From positions 62,001-126,000 of the forward strand of contig JBGUSK010000051.1 in the NCBI GenBank assembly GCA_045132495.1: a DNA stretch of 64,000 bases, written 5' to 3'. The position numbers and the translations under genes are program-made. Below are positions 58,901 through 64,000 of this stretch, in pieces. Source of the stretch: UBA11524 sp045132495 (lineage in GTDB: Bacteria; Bacillota; Clostridia; Christensenellales; Aristaeellaceae). How positions within the stretch are numbered: the stretch's first letter is position 1; every line of letters begins with the position of its first letter. The notes beneath the pieces were generated by a model. That model saw only the letters and a list, made by a program, of their open reading frames with translations, made no database searches and was not told the origin of the DNA.

Positions 58901-58993
58901 ACGACGGGCCCGGTATACAGTACCAAAGCTGCCAGATCCCAACTTTTCTACTATCTCCCAGCCGCCAGGGAGGGTTGGGTATGTCTTTTGCAT
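55964..58993 (-). CDS. Receptor-like Ser/Thr protein kinase with extracellular leucine-rich repeats
   Basis: A 1009-residue membrane kinase. Residues about 10-300 are a complete Hanks-type kinase: KLGSGSFGTVYRA (Gly-rich loop), K43 in AAVKHI, NVVHRDVKPQN (H160-R-D), LGDFGAA (D180), AAPEI. A transmembrane helix lies at about 349-366 (TLVALGIVLVGWMLIVYH). Outside follow a Thr/Pro repeat linker (about 399-450), at least ten BspA-type LRR_5 repeats (GKYAFTDCSYLISVKLPAGV, DDYAFSGCTQLQQITIPNEV, ASAFRGCEQLTNVQLPTQL) and a C-terminal beta-rich region. It should sense an outside ligand or surface and phosphorylate inside proteins. No phosphatase is nearby. ATG at 58993 chosen over an upstream TTG. The region looks AT-richer than its surroundings. 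Confidence 0.9.
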   Translation of the reverse strand: MQKTYPTLPGGWEIVEKLGSGSFGTVYRARRSVGSYTEWAAVKHIPIPRSEDELSAIYDELGSMDAGPVGQYLNEIKNSLVDEYQLLRTFSGHTNIVSCNDIQIMDRQDALGYDIYIWMELLTCVSSCILEGRMERAETTKLGIDICSALIRLEKRNVVHRDVKPQNIFVNEDGDYKLGDFGAARRFRGISTVLSRKGTDAYAAPEIIREQQGNCTADIYSLGLVLYRLMNNNLMPFMKQGMESSVKERELAILVRVSGEPLPPPVNADPELARIILKACAYKKEDRWQTAEEMRSALRRLRNGQPEKPVAIEPEGEKTEAQTPDSEQQPIEIQPSADENRPQRKKRINTLVALGIVLVGWMLIVYHGSPTKAVPAAMLTATNTISEVPSKLHATVLTTTTTATPTSTPTSTPTATPTPTATPTPTATPTPTATPTPTPTATPTSAPTTVPQPVYKYTIDHSENCVITQYSGYEQDLVIPSAIDGHPVTGIGKYAFTDCSYLISVKLPAGVSYIDDYAFSGCTQLQQITIPNEVFGIGASAFRGCEQLTNVQLPTQLMYIGNQAFSECHSLRRVEIPENVETIAANAFSNCSSLIAVDIKDGDEGIPLVIGERAFYGCTALREITMPYRAEDIQEEAFMNCRALETVNTNMVSQLGDGVFSGCTALRSIHLSMLLEKLPTRTFANCTSLQDVYLPMDMLRVESDAFKDCTGLKSITINETLSFIDKNALPVGSRVTICAPQGSYAQRWAHENGYAYAEDKGAVSEFCDTTMDRVISRTFSVSTNAMTSKGWTTFSWIDSESQAPYSVRYTLYIPDSKIKQYTYNRTNIQSQSVTVHEVIPGCQYKVEVTDKNGTTISEYVNVPDAPAYSDGTLNGSSVSVDIESRYRHEGETANTDAIATMFYGATMADNMKNKGYRYLVHYRVNTPRFTEKRTYNTSIVYRAPSNFKMLEAFNQEIAYVSSNSWTWTTSGINFFLRLLECSGTIPSGRYYIDLYWDGMYVNTQSFEVK
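57664..57800. repeat. Coding minisatellite (18-bp period) for the Thr/Pro linker
   Basis: Imperfect tandem 18-bp units (type GGCGTGGGCGTAGCTGTC on the + strand) encode the TPTATP repeats of the kinase linker. Unit number could vary by slippage and would change linker length in frame. Confidence 0.8.
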
Positions 58994-59048
58994 GTTGTCA
59001 CCTGTTACCTTATGCAATCTTTTTGACTTACTATTGGAGTCCTATACG

Positions 59049-60413
59049 TCAGTATTCTTGAATTATGATATATCCATCCATCGTTCCATCGTAATAGTTA
59101 TCAATTTTAACAATACCTGAGGACACCCAACACGCATTACCATCAACAACTATCTTGTACCAATCTTTGTAGCCCGTTTTCCGTTCCACCTTGCCGTTCA
59201 CCAACACATCACATGTGCAACGTGTTCCCGATGTGCCCGGCTTTCGGTCAAGGATATTATACTCTTCTCCCTTTTTAACATACTCTACCAGTTCGTGTGC
59301 CTCTCCCGGATTTGAACGAGCTCTCCCGCTGCCTACCCATACCTCGCAAGTTTGTCCAACCGGGTAATTGTTGGTTTGGCTTGGTTTCTGTGTTTGTGGG
59401 AAAGTATATTCAAAACGATAACTGGTCGGGCCGTTATAGCTATCTTCCTTTGGATAAATATAGTACTCAACAGTATGGCCAGCCGGAGTCAATTTGCTAT
59501 CGTATTCGGCATACCAAATTCCTTGAGAATCGCCACGTTCATGGGGACTTCCCACATTCAGATAAGAGGACCCACTCGTCATATCCCGTACCGCAATGTT
59601 CCACCATATACCGCATGCGTCCCAGCGGATATGCAGCGTCCCTCCATCTTTTGAACTATAAGTATACGTCACATTTTTCGCAGCCACGGTTGGTACAGGT
59701 GTTGGAACATCCGTCGGCTTGGAAGATGACTGGCTCGCCACCGTTGTTGTTGGCTCAGGCCTATTCTCCTTCGCCGACGTGCTGAAAAGGGAATCCACCA
59801 GTAAAAGCCCCACCATTACCAGCACCACAAAACCCAGCGCATAATACATATCCTTTTTCTTTTCAGGTTTATTCTGCACCTGCACTGTCGGTGCAACAAT
59901 TATTGGCTGGTCTTGTGCTGGCTGTGCGCTCTTCTCTGCACGGCGCAGCTCATCACGCACACCATCCAGGACGAGCTTAGCAACGTCCGTCTTCATCCGC
60001 TCAAGATCGTTCTGATCCGGCACCTTCTCCAGCACATCATTCAAAGTTTCGTTGATTTGCGTCTGTCCGCCAAGCAGTTTACCGGTATCCTTCTTGATGG
60101 CCGTCGTTTCCGCCGTGATGCCCTCCAGCTGCGCAGCGATGTACCGCTGAATCTCCGCATTGTCCACCCATGCCTGCTGGGACTTGTTCAGCAGGGCCTG
60201 CAGGGCTTCCTTTTCTTTGACCGTCAGGTCAAGGGCAGCCTTGGCCTGCTTACCCGCCGCCATCGCTGCAACGATCTTCTTGTATTCCCCCTCAAACTCC
60301 CGGACACCAAAGGCATGTTCGCACCAGGGGCACCGGATCTCCTGTGTCCCTTCTTCATAGCTGATCAGCCCTCGGCAATTTGGGTTAATACAACGATCCA
60401 CAATAGATTGCAT
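59049..60413 (-). CDS. Zinc-ribbon, coiled-coil membrane protein with extracellular SH3-like region
   Basis: The 454-residue protein has an N-terminal zinc ribbon (C8, C13, C28, C31: CINPNC..IRCPWCEHAF), a long coiled coil (about 45-160), a Gln/Pro linker, one transmembrane helix (about 188-210, MYYALGFVVLVMVGLLLVDSLF), a Ser/Pro/Thr linker, an outer beta domain (YTYSSKDGGTLHIRWDACGIWWNIAV) and a C-terminal SH3-like region (VGQTCEVWVGSGRARSNPGE to KDWYKIVVDGNACWVSSGIV). It has the same inside-membrane-outside order as the kinase encoded 55 bp downstream and is probably its partner or substrate. ATG at 60413 has GGGAGC 8 nt upstream. Confidence 0.82.
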   Translation of the reverse strand: MQSIVDRCINPNCRGLISYEEGTQEIRCPWCEHAFGVREFEGEYKKIVAAMAAGKQAKAALDLTVKEKEALQALLNKSQQAWVDNAEIQRYIAAQLEGITAETTAIKKDTGKLLGGQTQINETLNDVLEKVPDQNDLERMKTDVAKLVLDGVRDELRRAEKSAQPAQDQPIIVAPTVQVQNKPEKKKDMYYALGFVVLVMVGLLLVDSLFSTSAKENRPEPTTTVASQSSSKPTDVPTPVPTVAAKNVTYTYSSKDGGTLHIRWDACGIWWNIAVRDMTSGSSYLNVGSPHERGDSQGIWYAEYDSKLTPAGHTVEYYIYPKEDSYNGPTSYRFEYTFPQTQKPSQTNNYPVGQTCEVWVGSGRARSNPGEAHELVEYVKKGEEYNILDRKPGTSGTRCTCDVLVNGKVERKTGYKDWYKIVVDGNACWVSSGIVKIDNYYDGTMDGYIIIQEY

Positions 60414-60466
60414 CACAAACGCTCCCTTGTCTGCCCGTCCGGCGAGCCCGTTGGTATATGCTGTTT

Positions 60467-60496
60467 ATTTTACCATGCTGTCTTCTGCCCTGTCAA
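60467..60496 (-). promoter_or_regulatory. Promoter of the zinc-ribbon/kinase operon
   Basis: On the minus strand TTGACA (60491-60496), 18 bp, TAAAAT (60467-60472), about 55 bp before the first start codon. Confidence 0.7.
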
Positions 60497-60499
60497 GGA

Positions 60500-60856
60500 A
60501 GGTAAGCAAAGGCACGGATACCAACACAAGGATTCCACTCCCAAGATACCAGGAGCCTGCCCCATCTGCGCATACAAGGGATATGGATATGCGCTGAAAT
60601 GCGACGAATTTGTGGCAAGTATCATTTAGCGGTTTCGAAGGTATTGGCTTCAGAGTCCTTTTTGTCCGCGAGGAACTTCATAAAAGGACTACGAATTGTA
60701 AGTACGGAAGCAAATTGTAGACTACAGCAAAATCTCAAACTAACGCCGTGATACATCAAGACCAGTAACTGCTGCGCTGTAATCATTGCAGCTGGCTTGA
60801 ACTGTGTGAAGGAATCGATGTCATAATCCCAATAGGGGAAATGCCAAACTGTAAAA
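60500..60856. other. Gene-free stretch between the kinase operon and the IS3 remnant
   Basis: No intact gene. On the + strand a short stretch around 60540-60600 reads PGACPICAYKGYGYALKCDEF, which could be a zinc-ribbon fragment of a lost gene. A minus-strand frame of 79 codons (60622-60861) has no ribosome binding site or recognisable product. Confidence 0.4.
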
Positions 60857-61030
60857 TCCATTGAGCCCCTCGGTCAGGTGGGTTCGCTCCCATGATGCTA
60901 CTCGGTGATGAGTGCATACACCAAATTGTTGCGCTGTCTTGCTATTGCTCAGGTGTTCTGCCTGTATGGTTTCCACTGCTTTATACTTGAACTCTCCTGA
61001 GTACCTCTTATTCGGTATTCCCTTTGGCAT
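60846..61030 (-). pseudogene. Truncated IS3-family transposase orfA (copy 2)
   Basis: Minus-strand reading from the ATG at 61030 gives MPKGIPNKRYSGEFKYKAVE, then AEHLSNSKTAQQFGVCTHHR and VASWERTHLTEGLNGF, in a single frame: the helix-turn-helix half of IS3-family OrfA. The sequence then becomes unrelated, so the C-terminal half and orfB are lost. Unlike copy 1, no frameshift is seen in the shared part. Confidence 0.75.
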
Positions 61031-61088
61031 AGTTTTACCCCCCATCTGTTCTCAAGGATTCTACCATACCTGTCTAACAAATGGGGGG
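60857..61088. repeat. Direct repeat, right copy (IS3-family orfA 5' end)
   Basis: Right-hand counterpart of 55702-55932 in the same orientation. Its decayed orfA is annotated separately. Confidence 0.8.
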
Positions 61089-61199
61089 TGGTTCACATGA
61101 CGAAGCGGGTCGTATCATTATGAGAGATTGTGCTGGGGATAGCTCTTTCAGTCTCTGTACGGGCACGAAACCAGCACATAAGGGAGGGCGCCTTCGGGA

Positions 61200-61931
61200 T
61201 CAGTATCCGCCGCTCATTTCGGTCAGGTCGGTGACTTCTGCCAGCGTGCCAGCGGCATAGCGTGCCTCAGCTTCTTCCATGATCTTGGCGGTGGCGCTGA
61301 CGCCGCAGCGGCTTGCGCCCACGGCACGGGCGGACAGCACGGTGTCCAGGTCGCGGATGCCGCCGGAACCCTTCACCCGCACGTTCGCAGAGACGGCAGC
61401 GCGCATCAGCTTCAGATCGTCGATGGTGCAGCCCTTGGAGCCATAGCCGGTGGAGGTCTTCACAAAGTCCGCGCCGGCTTCTTCCGCCAGGTGGCAGCAG
61501 GAGATCTTCTGTTCATCGGTCAGGTAGCAGGTTTCCAGGATGACCTTCAGGATCGCGCCGTGCTGGTGAGCCAAGTCGGATAGCAGCTTGATCTCATTCT
61601 TCACATACAGGGTATCGCCTGCGATCATCTTGCCGATGTTGATGACCATGTCCAGCTCGGTGCAGCCTTCCTCCAACGCCAGCTTGGCCTCGGCAACCTT
61701 GATGGCGGTCTCGTGGCTGCCATGGGGGAAGCCGATGACGGTGCAGACCTTCACGTCGGAGCCCTTCAGCATTTCGGCCAGGATCGGTACATCGCAGGGG
61801 CGCGCACATACGGATGCGCAGTCGTATTTCAGCGCCAACTCGCAGCCCTTGCGGATGTCAGCCTCGGTCAGGAAGGGCTGCAGGGTGGAGTGGTCGAGCA
61901 TTTTAGCGATATCATGAGGCGTAATGGCCAT
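61200..61931 (-). CDS. deoC: 2-deoxyribose-5-phosphate aldolase
   Basis: Splits deoxyribose 5-phosphate to glyceraldehyde 3-phosphate and acetaldehyde in deoxynucleoside breakdown. The 243-residue class I aldolase has KMLDHSTLQPFLTEADI at the start, CTELDMVINIGKM, KVILETCYL, the Schiff-base Lys in ADFVKTSTGYG, and VRVKGSGGIRDLDT (catalytic Lys/phosphate loop). The ATG at 61931 follows AAGGAGG; a further in-frame ATG 12 codons upstream lacks a ribosome binding site. Confidence 0.95.
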   Translation of the reverse strand: MAITPHDIAKMLDHSTLQPFLTEADIRKGCELALKYDCASVCARPCDVPILAEMLKGSDVKVCTVIGFPHGSHETAIKVAEAKLALEEGCTELDMVINIGKMIAGDTLYVKNEIKLLSDLAHQHGAILKVILETCYLTDEQKISCCHLAEEAGADFVKTSTGYGSKGCTIDDLKLMRAAVSANVRVKGSGGIRDLDTVLSARAVGASRCGVSATAKIMEEAEARYAAGTLAEVTDLTEMSGGY

Positions 61932-62125
61932 GGGATTGTCCTCCTTATATATGGCGTTGAATAACAATTGGGTATCCTTTTATATTCGCCGCGGAAAGTG
62001 GAATCCCTGCTTGCATGCGAATGAGATGATAAAGAGCCGAAAGGGTGTACCCGTGCATAACGGACTGTATTCGGATTTCAGGCAAGCGCCTGAGCAAAGA
62101 TAAATGTTTATACAGCATTGCATGA

Positions 62126-62154
62126 TTGACGCAGGGAAGATGCGGTGTTAGAAT
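62126..62154 (+). promoter_or_regulatory. Promoter of the secreted unknown gene
   Basis: TTGACG (62126-62131), 17 bp, TAGAAT (62149-62154). About 155 nt of leader follows; nothing else was recognised between 61932 and 62309. Confidence 0.65.
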
Positions 62155-62309
62155 AATAAAACAAACTGTGAAGGAAGAGGCAAGCGAAAGGCCTTCCAAT
62201 GCATGGTCTGGTGTTTGATGCAGAGGGGGCTACATACCTGCTGACAGGTATGCAGATGTGCTGAATCCGGACAATCAAAACAGGAATGGATACGTTGGAG
62301 GTAATGAAG

Positions 62310-63065
62310 ATGAAAAGAATCGTCGGTTTGATGCTGATGATCGCTATGCTGCTGAGCGTTTCGGCCCTTGCCGAAAACCGGGACATTGATTTTCGCGGAC
62401 TGCCCTGGGGGTGTTCTCCCGCCGAAGCGATTGAACTGCTGAAAAAAGATTTGCAGATTGATGAAAAAGAAATCAAGTTCAGCTATGTGTTCTACAATTT
62501 GCGCCAGTATGAAGAGGTGAGCAAAGTGAGCAATTACCCGTTGGTTGAGATGCTCAAGTGCTCCATTACTGTTCCCGATCTGAAGGTAGCCGGGTATAAG
62601 ACCCAGAATAAAGACAATATCGAATTGTACTTTCTTCCCATATTGAGCGAGGATGGCCAATCTTACAGCCTGTCAGAGCAGGAAGGCATGCTGTGGCGCG
62701 CCGTATATCCGGTGATCAGCAAACCCGGTGATGTGATGAAATGGACAATGCGGGAGGATCTGGAAGGTAAGCTGGAAGCGCTGTACGGCAAAAAAGAAGC
62801 ACGCAGTTTTACGAGATATGAATACAGCAATGGCGAATGGGGAAACCGATACCGCACTTTCGAGTATTATTCCAGCGAAACCGGCACGCTTGAACTGTCC
62901 TCTCCTTCGGAGTATAGCTATCATACGCTCGATTATCGCTGGATGCTGACAGGTGATGTAATGTCAGACGCGAGACAGACTGTTATAATCCGTGAGATGG
63001 AGGCGGAAGCGGAGGAGCAGCGGAAACTGAATCAGAGCGTAGGTAACAGTACTGACGGATTGTAA
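62310..63065 (+). CDS. Secreted protein of unknown function
   Basis: The 251-residue protein has a signal peptide (MKRIVGLMLMIAMLLSVSALA) and a mature part beginning ENRDIDFRGLPWGCSPAEAIELL. The RGLPWG segment is a short motif also seen at the start of other exported clostridial proteins that begin with a small alpha/beta repeat. No enzyme motif was recognised. The ATG at 62310 is 8 nt after GGAGG; an earlier in-frame ATG at 62304 is too close to it. Codon use looks slightly more AT-rich than in the main genes. Confidence 0.65.
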   Translation: MKRIVGLMLMIAMLLSVSALAENRDIDFRGLPWGCSPAEAIELLKKDLQIDEKEIKFSYVFYNLRQYEEVSKVSNYPLVEMLKCSITVPDLKVAGYKTQNKDNIELYFLPILSEDGQSYSLSEQEGMLWRAVYPVISKPGDVMKWTMREDLEGKLEALYGKKEARSFTRYEYSNGEWGNRYRTFEYYSSETGTLELSSPSEYSYHTLDYRWMLTGDVMSDARQTVIIREMEAEAEEQRKLNQSVGNSTDGL

Positions 63066-63149
63066 AACCGTGCCCTGACCCAATGTCAACCTGGCATTCT
63101 TAGTGACGCCGTGCTGCCATCGGGAAAAGAAACGAAGGAGGCGCTCAAC

Positions 63150-63662
63150 ATGGCGGAGACATTTCTGACCCTGATGGCGGATTATGACATGGCTGCCCAG
63201 TTCCGCATGGATGGCTGGTACAACGCCATCCAGCGTGCGGGCTTCAGCGGTACGCAGACGCCAGGGTTGAATCACCACATCAGTCTGGCGACTTTTCCTG
63301 TGGAGGCGGAAGCTGAGGCCATCGCTCTGACAAAGCGAATCGCCGCGGAATATGCCCCGGTGGAGGTTCACGTCAGCCATGTGGGGCTGTTTGCAGGCAG
63401 CAGGGTGCTCTTCGCTGCACCGGAAAGCAATCCGGCCTTGACGGCGCTCCAGCGGGCCTGTGCGGATGACCGGCCCCTCAATGGTCACCCCTGGACGCCT
63501 CATACAACGATGCTCATCGATACGCCGGAGAACATTGTCGCTGCGCTGCCCGTGCTGATGGAGAAATTCGAACCCTTCCGGGGACGGATCACCCATCTGC
63601 ACCTGTGCGCCTTCTGGCCCACGCGGGAGATCCTGCGCGTGCCGCTGACGGGGAAGGAATAA
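63150..63662 (+). CDS. 2H phosphoesterase (2'-5' RNA ligase-like)
   Basis: The 170-residue cytoplasmic protein has the two H-x-T/S motifs of the 2H superfamily: HHISLATF (His-Ile-Ser) near residue 41 and TPHTTMLID (His-Thr-Thr) near residue 116, each in the expected beta-strand setting. Family members hydrolyse or form 2'-5' linkages or cyclic phosphates on RNA or nucleotides; the true substrate is unknown. The ATG at 63150 is preceded by AAGGAGG. Confidence 0.85.
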   Translation: MAETFLTLMADYDMAAQFRMDGWYNAIQRAGFSGTQTPGLNHHISLATFPVEAEAEAIALTKRIAAEYAPVEVHVSHVGLFAGSRVLFAAPESNPALTALQRACADDRPLNGHPWTPHTTMLIDTPENIVAALPVLMEKFEPFRGRITHLHLCAFWPTREILRVPLTGKE

Positions 63663-63726
63663 ACTGCCGGAACTTGCAGGGTTTTCATGCGGCGCAACGT
63701 TATATCAGCAAAGGAGTTGATGGGGA

Positions 63727-64000
63727 TGCGGCGCTTTTTGTATACCCTGCTGGTGGTGTTGCTGCTGCTGCCTGCTGCCTGTGCAGAGGAGGCCCAGCGC
63801 GTGGCAGAGGGTTTGCCTGCACTGACCTTCACTGTGATGGACACCGGTCGCGGTACCGGCAATGAGCGTCGCCCCAGCCTGCTGGCGGTGGAGATCACCT
63901 CGTCAGACGGAGACTTCTGTCAGACAATCACCTGGGAATCCAATGAGCACCCGGATTTTGAGCGTCTTGCGCCCTTCGTCCGCCTGGTGGATTACAATTT
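63727..64000 (+). CDS. Secreted protein, 3' truncated by the window end
   Basis: From ATG at 63727 the frame is open to the end (91 codons). A signal peptide is clear (MRRFLYTLLVVLLLLPAACA, then EEAQ). The mature part starts with a beta-rich segment (GLPALTFTVMDTGRGTG, LLAVEITSSDGDF). No family was recognised. AAGGAG at 63712-63717 is 9 nt upstream; an ATG at 63721 is too close to that site. Confidence 0.7.

Noticed and set aside
60622..60861. 79-codon minus-strand gene beside the right IS remnant
   Set aside because: No ribosome binding site, no recognisable product, and its 5' end is defined by the IS remnant boundary.
55530..61088. Active composite transposon carrying the kinase genes
   Set aside because: Neither IS3-family copy has an orfB, one has a frameshift and stop, the other is truncated; no terminal target duplication was recognised. 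Only a past event is supported.

Overview
The window looks like chromosome from an uncultured, high-G+C, spore-forming clostridial Bacillota, probably of the animal gut. The reasons are an intact sporulation sigma factor (SigK), AGGAGG ribosome binding sites before nearly every gene, Gram-positive style vegetative promoters (mostly with 17-bp spacers), ECF sigma/anti-sigma pairs, PgsA/RimO, and plant-glucuronan enzymes (GH115, KDG kinase). No rRNA, tRNA, CRISPR array, prophage or intact transposon was seen. The exact lineage cannot be fixed from sequence reading alone.

Layout. 0-5 kb: the 3' end of clpB, then a large membrane anti-sigma-like protein with its ECF sigma factor. 5-11 kb: secreted metallo-beta-lactamase-fold protein, HAD phosphatase, radical SAM protein, xanthine phosphoribosyltransferase, amidase and J-domain protein. 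11-18.6 kb: murA, a second ECF/anti-sigma pair, a ribbon-helix-helix regulator with a palindromic operator, a PrsA/SurA-like foldase lipoprotein, sigK, two small XRE regulators and a PfkB sugar kinase. 18.8-25 kb: secreted SH3-like protein, serine beta-lactamase-family hydrolase, CD1247-type zinc-ribbon protein, a repeat cluster, EF-P, and a secreted WG-repeat/zinc-ribbon protein. 24.9-31 kb: one operon of a degenerate metallophosphoesterase, GH115 glucuronidase, MATE exporter and an unknown protein. 31-43.4 kb: ECF sigma with a long C-terminal extension, rimO-pgsA, DUF1538 transporter plus tandem PII-like protein, Na/Pi cotransporter, and glutaminyl- and glutamyl-tRNA synthetases. 43.4-55.2 kb: ECF-transporter S component, a REP-associated tyrosine transposase (RAYT), threonine aldolase divergent from a cysteine desulfidase-like enzyme, DUF975 protein, aroF-aroB, AraC regulator, SpoIID-domain protein and murG. 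55.3-61.1 kb: an apparently AT-richer island with a receptor-like Ser/Thr kinase and a zinc-ribbon membrane protein, flanked by two decayed IS3-family copies. 61-64 kb: deoC, secreted unknowns and a 2H phosphoesterase.

Regulatory and repeat highlights. (1) aroF is preceded by a short ORF with four Phe and one Tyr codons and then a terminator, the layout of a transcription attenuator. (2) The RAYT gene carries two copies of the dispersed palindrome GGGCGACCAATGGTCGCCC in its own coding frame; further copies lie between genes within about 11 kb. (3) A mosaic family of intergenic palindromic repeats (core GGCTCCCTC..GAGGGAGCTGGC...GACTGAGGGAG) occurs about nine times. (4) Two related leader RNAs, each ending in a similar terminator, precede the DUF1538/PII and Na/Pi transporter genes. 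(5) The kinase/zinc-ribbon pair has a shared inside-membrane-outside design and looks like a signalling module brought in as an island.
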